From assembly GCA_910589485.1 (NCBI GenBank), contig CAJUSW010000008.1, forward strand, positions 1 through 64,000: 64,000 bases of DNA, in the 5' to 3' direction. Below the pieces are notes generated by a model. That model did no database searches and was not told where the DNA came from. It saw only the letters and a program-made list of their open reading frames with translations. Every line of letters starts with the position of its first letter. The stretch's first letter is position 1. Shown one piece after another: positions 33,721 to 41,212 of this stretch. The DNA comes from an uncultured Duncaniella sp. (lineage in GTDB: Bacteria; Bacteroidota; Bacteroidia; Bacteroidales; Muribaculaceae). The position numbers were made by a program, and so were the translations under genes.

Positions 33721-33781
33721 TCGATAAGAAAGTTGATTGGTTTTATCGATGAGAAAGTTGATTGGTTTTATCGATAAGAAA
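33707..33781. repeat. Three 25-bp tandem repeats
   Basis: Three head-to-tail copies (33707-33731, 33732-33756, 33757-33781) differ at one position in the second. Each holds the palindrome TTATCGATAA (or one mismatch of it). The array ends four bases from the vorC stop codon and its first unit forms one arm of the terminator stem. Confidence 0.85.
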
Positions 33782-33785
33782 TATG

Positions 33786-34325
33786 TTAGACCTTGGGGAG
33801 TTCGAGCCCGCGCATGATGGCCTGCTTGTTGACAGGCAGGAGGTGGTGGTGACGCTCGGGGAGGGTTTTCTTCAGACCTCTCATCACGGCATCGACGCTC
33901 ACGAGGGGGCGGATCTTGAGGAGCGCGCCAAGGAGCACCATGTTGTAGCTCTTGGCCGACTGCAGCTCGAATGTGGCTTCCATCGCATCCACGGGTACCA
34001 CGTTGATGTCGGTGCGGGTGGTGACGTGGTGGATGCTGTAGGGGTCGTATATGAGTGTCCCACCGGGCTTAACCTTGCTCTCGAACTTGTCCATGCTCTG
34101 CTGGTTGAGTATCACGGCAGTGTCATAGCTGTTGAGCACGGGGCTGGAGATGGGGGAGTCGGACAGGATCACAGTCACGTTGGCTGTGCCGCCACGCTGT
34201 TCGGGTCCGTAGGCCGGCATCCATGTGACCTCCAGATTGTCCATAAGTCCGGCATAGGCCAGTATCTTGCCCATCGAGAGTACGCCCTGACCGCCGAATC
34301 CGGCTATAATGATCTCTTCTTTCAT
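33786..34325 (-). CDS. vorC: 2-oxoacid:ferredoxin oxidoreductase, gamma subunit
   Basis: Gamma subunit of a CoA-acylating 2-oxoacid:ferredoxin oxidoreductase (2-oxoisovalerate or 2-oxoglutarate type). The N-terminus has IIIAGFGGQGVLSMGKILAYAG and then PAYGPEQRGGTANVTVI, both characteristic. The length of 179 aa is normal. Its start overlaps the stop of vorA by four bases (ATGA). It is last in vorDBAC. Confidence 0.93.
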   Translation of the reverse strand: MKEEIIIAGFGGQGVLSMGKILAYAGLMDNLEVTWMPAYGPEQRGGTANVTVILSDSPISSPVLNSYDTAVILNQQSMDKFESKVKPGGTLIYDPYSIHHVTTRTDINVVPVDAMEATFELQSAKSYNMVLLGALLKIRPLVSVDAVMRGLKKTLPERHHHLLPVNKQAIMRGLELPKV

Positions 34326-35092
34326 AGCTTGTTGATGTTTTTAAGATCTCCCAGGGGATAATGGTCAAACATGTTCTCCTCCATCCATTGGTTGGCCTTC
34401 TCGGGTGTCATTTTCCATCCCGACACGCATGTGGAAACGATCTCCACTACCGATGTTCCCATCCCTTTCATGGAGTTCTCGAAAGCCTCGCGAATTGCTT
34501 TCTTGGCTTTCCTTACAGCGGGGGCGGTGTGGACGCTCTGGCGGGTGACATAGCATGTGCCCGGGAGACGGGCGAGCAGATCGGTGATGTTGAGGGGATA
34601 ACCGTTGAGCTCCACGTTACGACCGTAGGGGGTGGTTGATGTCACCATACCTTCGAGCGTGGTGGGGGCCATCTGTCCGCCGGTCATGCCGTATATGCCG
34701 TTGTTGATGAATATGATGGCAATGTTCTCGCCACGGTTAGCCGCATGTATCGTCTCGGCTGTACCGATGGCGGCGAGGTCGCCGTCGCCCTGATAGGTGA
34801 ACACCAGGCGCGAGGGGTTGAGCCTCTTCACTGCGGTGGCTATGGCGGGAGCGCGTCCGTGGGCGGCCTCAATCCAGTCGACATCTATATAATTATAGGC
34901 CATCACGGCGCATCCTACGGGAGCGATGGCTATCGTGATGTGCTCGGCACCCATCTCCTCGACCACCTCGGCGATGATCTTATGCACCACGCCGTGGGAG
35001 CATCCGGGGCAGTAGTGCATGGTGTTGTCGTTGAGCAACCGTGGCTTGGCCGCCACGATATTGCACGGGTTCTTTATTTCTTCAGGTGTCAT
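34322..35092 (-). CDS. vorA: 2-oxoacid:ferredoxin oxidoreductase, TPP-binding beta subunit
   Basis: Binds thiamine diphosphate and decarboxylates the 2-oxoacid. HYCPGCSHGVVHKII opens the catalytic domain, and the TPP motif GDGDLAAIGTAETIHAANRGENIAIIFINN (GDG...NN) is clear. The length of 256 aa is normal for this subunit. It overlaps both neighbours by four bases, so the three subunits should be made in equal amounts. Confidence 0.94.
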   Translation of the reverse strand: MTPEEIKNPCNIVAAKPRLLNDNTMHYCPGCSHGVVHKIIAEVVEEMGAEHITIAIAPVGCAVMAYNYIDVDWIEAAHGRAPAIATAVKRLNPSRLVFTYQGDGDLAAIGTAETIHAANRGENIAIIFINNGIYGMTGGQMAPTTLEGMVTSTTPYGRNVELNGYPLNITDLLARLPGTCYVTRQSVHTAPAVRKAKKAIREAFENSMKGMGTSVVEIVSTCVSGWKMTPEKANQWMEENMFDHYPLGDLKNINKL

Positions 35093-36171
35093 AGCTGGAA
35101 TTTTTCTTTAAGTGCGACAAGTACCTCGTCGGGGTCCATGACTATACCGCCCATGCGTCCGAAATGATGCACAGGGCGCGGTTCGTCGAGGCTCAGGCGC
35201 ACATCCTCGATCATCTGTCCGGCGTTAAGCTCTACCACGAGTATCCCTTTCATGCGCTTGCTGATGCGGCGGATAGCTTCGGAGGGGTAGGGCCACAGGG
35301 TGATGGGGCGCAGGAGGCCAACCTTTATACCGGCCTCGCGTGCTTCCTCGACTGCTTTCTGGCATATACGAGCCACGCAGCCGAAGGCCACGATGAGATA
35401 CTCGGCATCGTCGGTGTCATATTCCTCCCAGCGGGCCTCGTGCTCCTCGATGGAGCGGTATTTCTCCTGCAGGTGGATATTGTGTTTCTCCATGCCGTGG
35501 GGATCGAGCTCGAGGGTGGTCATGATGTTGGGCTTGCGGGAAGCGGGCTTTCCGGTGACAGCCCAGGGACACTCGGCGGCTATCTCCTCATCGGTGCGGC
35601 GCGGGCGCGGTGCGGGGAGTTTCACGCGTTCCATCATCTGGCCCACCACGCCGTCGGCGAGCATCATCACCGGGTTGCGGTACTTGAAGGCGAGATCGAG
35701 TCCGAGCCCTACGAAATCGGCCATTTCCTGGACCGAAGCGGGGGCGAGCACTATCAGACGGTAGTCGCCGTGGCCACCGCCCTTGGTGGCCTGGAAATAA
35801 TCGCTCTGCGAGGGCTGGATGGTGCCCAGACCGGGCCCTCCACGCATACAGTTTATGATCAGTGCGGGCAGTTCGCCGGCAGCAATATAGGAGATTCCCT
35901 CCTGCTTCAGGCTTATGCCGGGGCTCGACGATGAGGTCATGCAGGCCTTGCCTGTGGCCGCACCGCCATATACCATGTTAACGGCAGCGATCTCGCTCTC
36001 GGCCTGTAGCACCACCATACCGGTGGTCTTCCAAGGCATAAGCTCCTCGAGGGTCTCGAGAATTTCGCTCTGAGGCGTGATGGGATAGCCGAAATAGCCG
36101 TCCACGCCATAGCGCACGGCGGCATGGGCTATCGCCTCGTTGCCTTTCATCAATGTTACTTCTTCATCCAT
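35089..36171 (-). CDS. vorB: 2-oxoacid:ferredoxin oxidoreductase, alpha subunit (VorB type)
   Basis: The alpha subunit contributes the pyrimidine-binding half and the CoA-binding domain. VTLMKGNEAIAHAAVRYGVDGYFGYPITPQSEI, SSSSPGISLKQEGISY and MRGGPGLGTIQPSQSDYFQATKGGGHGDYRL match Bacteroidota VorB. The most likely substrate is 3-methyl-2-oxobutanoate (branched-chain 2-oxoacids), linking amino-acid fermentation to reduced ferredoxin; 2-oxoglutarate cannot be excluded by reading alone. It starts 35 bases after vorD. Confidence 0.92.
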   Translation of the reverse strand: MDEEVTLMKGNEAIAHAAVRYGVDGYFGYPITPQSEILETLEELMPWKTTGMVVLQAESEIAAVNMVYGGAATGKACMTSSSSPGISLKQEGISYIAAGELPALIINCMRGGPGLGTIQPSQSDYFQATKGGGHGDYRLIVLAPASVQEMADFVGLGLDLAFKYRNPVMMLADGVVGQMMERVKLPAPRPRRTDEEIAAECPWAVTGKPASRKPNIMTTLELDPHGMEKHNIHLQEKYRSIEEHEARWEEYDTDDAEYLIVAFGCVARICQKAVEEAREAGIKVGLLRPITLWPYPSEAIRRISKRMKGILVVELNAGQMIEDVRLSLDEPRPVHHFGRMGGIVMDPDEVLVALKEKFQL

Positions 36172-36206
36172 ATCTTGATAGTATGGTTAGGTGGGGATTG
36201 TGGAAG

Positions 36207-36440
36207 TCAAGATTTATCTACCACTCGGTACACTGTGATGCAACCGTCGGGGCAGACTGTGGCACACGCGGCACAGCCTATGCATGCTTCCGGTGTGGTG
36301 TCGACGGCATAGTGGTATCCACGGTCGTTCACATCCTTGGCCTGCAGAGCGAGCACGTTGCAGGGACACGCTACTACGCATAGGTCACAGCCCTTGCATC
36401 TCTCGCGGTCAATGTCCACAGCACCTGTAATTCTTGCCAT
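36207..36440 (-). CDS. vorD: Ferredoxin-like delta subunit, two 4Fe-4S clusters
   Basis: A 77-aa electron-transfer subunit. Two cluster motifs are complete: CKGCDLCVVACP and CIGCAACATVCP. It passes electrons from the TPP site to ferredoxin. It is first in the operon and follows the promoter at 36513-36520. Confidence 0.93.
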   Translation of the reverse strand: MARITGAVDIDRERCKGCDLCVVACPCNVLALQAKDVNDRGYHYAVDTTPEACIGCAACATVCPDGCITVYRVVDKS

Positions 36441-36512
36441 AATTATTGTGTTTCTAAGGTTGCAGCCGTTGCCGTGACGGCATACTGCAATCTATATTTA
36501 TGTTATACAACA

Positions 36513-36520
36513 CAAATATA
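36513..36520 (-). promoter_or_regulatory. Promoter -7 box for vorDBAC
   Basis: The minus strand reads TATATTTG in an AT-rich stretch about 73 bases before vorD. No clear TTTG box upstream. The rest of 36441-36639 has no gene. Confidence 0.5.
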
Positions 36521-36639
36521 TTAAAAAATGTCCTTATGTCGGTAAAAATAATACATATTTAACCTATTGCACACTATTTCAGCACGTGCGCAATGGTGTT
36601 AATGGGTCAGATTGTCAGAAGATTAACCTGCCGGGCGGG

Positions 36640-37347
36640 TCACAGCGTTTTGGGAAATGTGAAAATCTGTTTATCGAGGTTGCTGTTGGCTACATGGAGC
36701 CTGATTCCCTCCACGCCGGGATTGTCCCACAGCTCGGACAGGTCGAACGACGCATAGTAGGCCCTGTCGTGATAATCGATATCCTTGGATATCACATGCA
36801 CGAGATATACGTCGGGCCACGGAGTGTCGGCCGTGCCCGGTGCAACGGCCAGGCAGAATATGCGCGGATCGGTTGAGTATGTGAGCCTTACGTGCATGTT
36901 GAGGTAGTGGCCCGAGCGCCATGCGCTGTACACATACACTTTGTCCTTATCCCACGGGTCATATTCCTCCTTCCATGTCATCACCAGCGGTGACTGCGTT
37001 ACGGCATACCCTCCGAGCAGGGTGATGGGCCCCGAGGTGTAGGCCTTGTTGTCCTGCGGGATGTAACGGATCAGAAGCCGCGTGCCGGTCTCGATCCCCT
37101 CGGCGTTAAGCGGTGACGGGGAGGTGAGGACTATCTCGGGGGAATCGTCCACGCGGTTGAATGTAAAGGTGGCATGTCCCCCTTCGTTGCCGGCGAATGT
37201 CACGATGTCGGTACAGGTCATGTCGACCGGCCCGTCGGTGCCTTCCTCACGGCATGATGCCAATGAGAATGTAGAGGCAATGAATGTGATTGCCAGTGAC
37301 AGGCGCGAAAAGGTGGAGAGAAGCCGGGCTGTGCGAAGGGTTGTCAT
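36640..37347 (-). CDS. NigD-like lipoprotein
   Basis: A 235-aa exported protein with a lipobox (FSLASCRE, Cys near 33). The rest is predicted beta-rich with the pattern GTRLLIRYIPQ and a C-terminal half (YLNMHVRLTY, VYLVHVIS, RAYYASFDLSEL) resembling NigD-like proteins, which are common in Bacteroidales and named after a putative bacteriocin-immunity protein of Prevotella. The true function of most members is unknown. It lies 40 bases after lolD and may share its transcript. Confidence 0.7.
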   Translation of the reverse strand: MTTLRTARLLSTFSRLSLAITFIASTFSLASCREEGTDGPVDMTCTDIVTFAGNEGGHATFTFNRVDDSPEIVLTSPSPLNAEGIETGTRLLIRYIPQDNKAYTSGPITLLGGYAVTQSPLVMTWKEEYDPWDKDKVYVYSAWRSGHYLNMHVRLTYSTDPRIFCLAVAPGTADTPWPDVYLVHVISKDIDYHDRAYYASFDLSELWDNPGVEGIRLHVANSNLDKQIFTFPKTL

Positions 37348-37387
37348 GGTGCCAGGGTAGGGTAGAGGTGAGTTGTGATGGTATTGT

Positions 37388-38050
37388 TTATCGGGATTCG
37401 CCCGAGATGCGTCCGTCGGCCATGTGTATCACACGGTCGGAGTGGAGTGAGAGCGATTCATCGTGGGTCACGATTATGAATGTCTTGCCGGTGCGTTCGC
37501 GCAGGTCGAAGAACAGGCGGTACAGCTCCTCCCTGTTGTGGGAGTCGAGACTGCCCGAAGGCTCGTCGGCCAGGATCACCTTGGGGTCGTTGATGAGGGC
37601 GCGGGCAACGGCGGCACGCTGTCTCTCACCGCCCGACAGCTGATTGGGGCGATGGTCGAGCCGGGCGCCGAGGCCGAGCGTGGTCAGCAGTTCGGCGGCG
37701 CGTGTCATGGCCTCCTTTTTGCCCATGCCACCGATCATGGCAGGCATGGCCACATTCTCGGCCATGGTGAATTCGGGCAGAAGCTGGTGGAACTGGAACA
37801 CGAACCCTATGTTTCGGTTCCTGAACGCCGCCAGCTTCCCCTCCTTCATCTTTACGATATCGGTGCCGTCGTAGAGCACACTGCCACTGTCGGGAGCCTC
37901 GAGCGAGCCGATGATCTGCAGCAGGGTGGTCTTGCCCGCACCGCTGGGTCCTACGATGGATAGGAATTCCCCGTCAGCGATGGTGAGGCTTACCCCGTCG
38001 AGCACTCTCAGCCCGTCGTAGCTCTTGACAATGTTTTTTACTTCAATCAT
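37388..38050 (-). CDS. lolD: ABC transporter ATPase, LolD type
   Basis: ATPase of the LolCDE/MacB-like class that releases lipoproteins from the inner membrane. Walker A is GPSGAGKTT (near 35), the signature is LSGGERQR (near 140), Walker B is VILADEPSG and the switch His is in VTHD. The length of 220 aa is typical of LolD. The membrane partners are not adjacent. It starts 16 bases after pfkA, so pfkA-lolD is probably one transcript. Confidence 0.85.
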   Translation of the reverse strand: MIEVKNIVKSYDGLRVLDGVSLTIADGEFLSIVGPSGAGKTTLLQIIGSLEAPDSGSVLYDGTDIVKMKEGKLAAFRNRNIGFVFQFHQLLPEFTMAENVAMPAMIGGMGKKEAMTRAAELLTTLGLGARLDHRPNQLSGGERQRAAVARALINDPKVILADEPSGSLDSHNREELYRLFFDLRERTGKTFIIVTHDESLSLHSDRVIHMADGRISGESR

Positions 38051-38066
38051 GTGTGTCAGGGCCTGT

Positions 38067-39047
38067 TTAGATGGACAGGCGGCGCAGGGTCTCCACGAGC
38101 TCCTTCTTTATGGGCTTGTCGTTCTTGATGGCCTTGGTGAAGGGCACGTAGGTGATCTCGTCGTTGCGTATGCCTATCATCACGTTGCGCTGGTCCTCGA
38201 GGAGCGCGTCGATGGCGGCTGCACCCATTCTCGAGGCGAGGATACGGTCGCAGGCCGTGGGGGATCCGCCTCGCTGGAGGTGACCGAGTATCGATACGCG
38301 CACGTCATATCCGGGATACTCGTTCTTCACGCGCTCGGCCAGGCCCATGGCTCCGCCGGTGACGGGGCTTTCGGCAACGAGTACGATGGATGAGTTCTTG
38401 CTCTTGCGGAAACCGTGCTCGATGAGTTCGGCCAGCTGGTCGACTTCGGTGGAGATTTCGGGGATGATGGCGGCCTCGGCTCCCGATGCGATCGCACCGT
38501 TGAGGGCGAGGAATCCGGCATCGCGGCCCATCACCTCGATGAAGAACAGCCGCTCGTGGCTTGTGGCGGTGTCGCGGATCTTGTCGACGCACTCCATGAT
38601 GGTGTTGAGTGCGGTGTCATATCCGATGGTCGAGTCGGTGCCGTAGAGGTCGTTGTCGATGGTGCCGGGGAGGCCTATGATGGGGATATTGAATTCGTTG
38701 GCGAATATGCGGGCGCCGGTGAGCGAGCCGTCACCGCCTATCACCACCAGCGCGTCGATCTCCTGGCGTTTCAGGTTGTCGTAGGCGAGCTGGCGACCTT
38801 CGGGGGTGGTGAACTCCTTGCAGCGGGCTGTCTTGAGTATGGTTCCGCCGGCCTGGATGATATTGGACACGTTCTGGGTTTTGAACTCCACAATCTCGTC
38901 GGTGATGAGGCCACGGTAACCGCGGTATATACCCTTCACGCGGAGCCCTCCGTAGATGGCGGCGCGTGTCACCGCGCGGATGGCGGCGTTCATGCCGGGG
39001 GCGTCACCTCCCGAGGTGAGTATGCCCACACATTTGATCTGTGACAT
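38067..39047 (-). CDS. pfkA: ATP-dependent 6-phosphofructokinase
   Basis: Phosphorylates fructose 6-phosphate to the 1,6-bisphosphate. GILTSGGDAPGMNAAIRA (phosphate-binding loop), IGGDGSLTGA, GLPGTIDNDLYGTDSTIGYDTALN (catalytic Asp region) and LGHLQRGGSPTACDR are present. GGDGS followed by Gly-free SLTG favours ATP as donor over pyrophosphate. The length is about 326 aa. I chose ATG 39047 (MSQIKCVGIL); an in-frame ATG at 39062 would add five residues. Confidence 0.95.
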   Translation of the reverse strand: MSQIKCVGILTSGGDAPGMNAAIRAVTRAAIYGGLRVKGIYRGYRGLITDEIVEFKTQNVSNIIQAGGTILKTARCKEFTTPEGRQLAYDNLKRQEIDALVVIGGDGSLTGARIFANEFNIPIIGLPGTIDNDLYGTDSTIGYDTALNTIMECVDKIRDTATSHERLFFIEVMGRDAGFLALNGAIASGAEAAIIPEISTEVDQLAELIEHGFRKSKNSSIVLVAESPVTGGAMGLAERVKNEYPGYDVRVSILGHLQRGGSPTACDRILASRMGAAAIDALLEDQRNVMIGIRNDEITYVPFTKAIKNDKPIKKELVETLRRLSI

Positions 39048-39083
39048 TTTTTTATCTATCAATTGTATCTATTGTTTCAAGAC

Positions 39084-39092
39084 GCAAATATA
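39084..39092 (-). promoter_or_regulatory. Promoter -7 box for pfkA-lolD
   Basis: TATATTTGC on the minus strand is consensus. The leader would be 16-32 bases depending on the start chosen. No TTTG at the normal distance. Confidence 0.6.
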
Positions 39093-39174
39093 CAACATTT
39101 ATTCACAAAACTTCAGTTTCGGAATGATAAAAAATGTTGCCTGAGCATATCGGTGGCATTTGGGAAATTATACT

Positions 39175-39182
39175 TATCTTTG
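39175..39182 (+). promoter_or_regulatory. Promoter -7 box for the MFS gene
   Basis: TATCTTTG matches the -7 consensus and gives a leader of about 84 bases to ATG 39271. No upstream box at the usual spacing. Confidence 0.5.
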
Positions 39183-39270
39183 TGCCCCGAAAACCGCTTA
39201 CACTCCCGCTCCGGAGTGGGATTTCAGTCTCTCGCTCAACGTCATAACACCATCCAATCATCAATCGTTC

Positions 39271-40473
39271 ATGAACATAGCAAGTAAAATCCGCAATCTC
39301 TCCCGAATGCCGGCTTTCCACGTGCTTCTCGCATTGAGCGCGGCCCATTGTCTCAACGACCTGTTACAATCGGTGATCACCGCCGTGTATCCCATGCTCA
39401 AGGCCGATCTGGGACTGTCGTTCGGCCAGATAGGTCTCATAACGCTTGTGTATCAGCTCGCCGCGTCGATATTCCAGCCGGTGGTGGGATATGCGTTTGA
39501 CCGCCGTCCGTTTGTCTACAGTCTGCCCGCCGGCATGGCTTCCACCGCTCTCGGCATAGTGATGTTTGCCTATTGCGAGACTATGCCCGGAATATTGCTC
39601 TCGGTATTCATGGTGGGCATCGGTTCGGCCACGCTCCACCCCGAGGCTTCGCGCATCACCTCGCTCGCCGGACATTCCCGCCGAGGCTTCGCCCAGTCGG
39701 TGTTTCAGGTTGGAGGCAATTTCGGCGGATCGATAGGTCCGCTTCTTGTGGCCTTGATCGTGGCTCCCCACGGGCGTCACTATGTGGCATGGTTTCTTGT
39801 AGCTGCCGTGTTGTGTTTCGCGGCAATGAGGCCGATATGCCGCTGGTATGGTTCCTATCTGCGCGAGTTGCGTGGAGGTGCCTCGGCTCGCACGGGGCAT
39901 AAACCGCTGCCACTGTCGCGTGGTCTCACGATCTTTGCCATCGTGGTGATAGCGGTGCTCATTTTCTCCAAATACATATATATGGCATCGCTCTCGAGCT
40001 ACTATACATTTTATCTGATAGACAAGTTTGGCGTGAGCGTGTCGCAATCCCAGATATTCCTGTTTGTGTTCGTAGTCTCTACGGCTGTGGGTACCCTGGT
40101 GGGTGGTCCGGTGGGCGACCGCTATGGGCGCAAGATAGTGATATGGGTGTCGATTCTCGGCACCGCCCCGTTCAGTCTGCTCATGCCCCACGTGTCGTTG
40201 CCTGTGACAGTGGTGCTGAGTTTCTGTGCCGGCTTCATGCTGTCGTCGGCTTTCCCGGCCATCCTTCTTTATGCCCAGGAGCTGTTGCCCACCAAGCTCG
40301 GCATGATTTCGGGACTGTTTTTCGGTTTCTCGTTCGGAGTGGGAGGCATCGCGTCGGCCGTGCTCGGAGGCTTTGCCGATACTTACGGCATCGAGGCGGT
40401 CTACAACGCCTGTGCCTACATGCCTCTGCTCGGCATTGTGGCCGGATTGTTACCCTCTCTCAAGAAGAGCTGA
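39271..40473 (+). CDS. MFS transporter, fosmidomycin-resistance (Fsr) type
   Basis: A 12-helix major facilitator efflux protein of about 400 aa. FHVLLALSAAHCLNDLLQSVITAVYPMLK at the start is characteristic of the Fsr subfamily, and the DRYGRK loop (GGPVGDRYGRKIVIW) marks the second half. HPEASRITSLAGHSRRGFAQSVFQVGGNFG also fits. Fsr proteins export fosmidomycin and other compounds; the natural substrate here is unknown. The frame is open to 39160, but ATG 39271 matches the family start. Confidence 0.9.
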   Translation: MNIASKIRNLSRMPAFHVLLALSAAHCLNDLLQSVITAVYPMLKADLGLSFGQIGLITLVYQLAASIFQPVVGYAFDRRPFVYSLPAGMASTALGIVMFAYCETMPGILLSVFMVGIGSATLHPEASRITSLAGHSRRGFAQSVFQVGGNFGGSIGPLLVALIVAPHGRHYVAWFLVAAVLCFAAMRPICRWYGSYLRELRGGASARTGHKPLPLSRGLTIFAIVVIAVLIFSKYIYMASLSSYYTFYLIDKFGVSVSQSQIFLFVFVVSTAVGTLVGGPVGDRYGRKIVIWVSILGTAPFSLLMPHVSLPVTVVLSFCAGFMLSSAFPAILLYAQELLPTKLGMISGLFFGFSFGVGGIASAVLGGFADTYGIEAVYNACAYMPLLGIVAGLLPSLKKS

Positions 40474-40487
40474 AAAAGTACTTCAGT

Positions 40488-40675
40488 ATAAGTAAGTCTT
40501 AAAAAGAACCGCTATATGTAAGTCCTAAAGAGCTTGCCCAATAAATCTTGTTCTTTTTGGCTATTTTGGCATTGTCACTCAGTCGCATAGCTCGCTATGC
40601 TCCTTCATTCCGCAGCCAAAATACCGCAAAAATAACTGCGATTTATTTGTGCATTAATTTTTACGACTTACTTAT
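40488..40675. mobile_element. MITE-like palindromic element
   Basis: A 188-base non-coding element bounded by inverted repeats ATAAGTAAGTC (40488-40498) and GACTTACTTAT (40665-40675), extended by T/G-TAAAAA with one mismatch. Nested inside are AATAAATC/GATTTATT (40540/40640), ATTTTGGC/GCCAAAAT (40563/40615) and a hairpin GCATAG-CTCG-CTATGC (40585-40600). No target-site duplication is visible. Its right end touches the mce promoter. A -7-like TATTTTTGC faces left inside it (40626-40634, minus strand). Confidence 0.6.
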
Positions 40676-40708
40676 TTTGAGATTACGGAATTTTTTCCTT
40701 AATTTTGC
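40676..40708 (+). promoter_or_regulatory. Promoter for mce-mmdADCB
   Basis: TTTG (40676-40679) is 20 bases before TAATTTTGC (40700-40708), one of the best promoters in the window. Its upstream box directly abuts the right end of the palindromic element. The leader is about 45 bases. Confidence 0.8.
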
Positions 40709-40756
40709 CAAGACTAATAATTTGCCAATTATAAACCATTAAATCACATACTAACA

Positions 40757-41176
40757 ATGGATATTTCGCATATCGAACACGTAGGCATCGCTGTCCCCAA
40801 CCTTGAGGAGGCCATCGCCTTTTATGAGAACACCCTCGGAATCAAGTGCTTTGCAATCGAGGAAGTAGAGGATCAGAAAGTGCGCACCGCATTCTTCAAG
40901 ATCGGCCAGACCAAGATCGAGCTTCTTGAGGGTACCGCTCCCGAGAGCGCTATCAGCAAGTTCATCGCCAACAACGGTGGCCGTGGAGGCATCCAGCACA
41001 TCGCTCTCGCTATCGAGGACGGCGTGGCCAACGCTCTCGCCGAGGTTGAGGAGAAGGGTTGCAAGCTCATCGACAAGGCTCCCCGCAAGGGTGCCGAGGG
41101 TCTCAACATCGCATTCCTTCACCCCAAATCCACTTGCGGAACACTCATCGAGCTCTGCGAGGATCCCAACAAGTAA
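40757..41176 (+). CDS. mce: Methylmalonyl-CoA epimerase
   Basis: Interconverts the R and S forms of methylmalonyl-CoA, a step of succinate-to-propionate fermentation. A glyoxalase/VOC fold of 139 aa with metal ligands in ISHIEHVGIAV (His), FFKIGQTKIELLE (Glu), GIQHIALAI (His) and GTLIELCE (Glu). It is first in the operon and followed at 36 bases by the decarboxylase alpha subunit, which uses its product. Confidence 0.95.
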   Translation: MDISHIEHVGIAVPNLEEAIAFYENTLGIKCFAIEEVEDQKVRTAFFKIGQTKIELLEGTAPESAISKFIANNGGRGGIQHIALAIEDGVANALAEVEEKGCKLIDKAPRKGAEGLNIAFLHPKSTCGTLIELCEDPNK

Positions 41177-41212
41177 TAATCAAGACCTAAGGATTTCCCC
41201 AATATACCAATT

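Noticed and set aside
33628..33781. CRISPR-like array
   Set aside because: Repeat units are directly joined with no spacers and there are no cas genes.
40548..40742. 64-codon open frame inside the palindromic element
   Set aside because: It runs through hairpins and across the mce promoter; no start signal and no family likeness.
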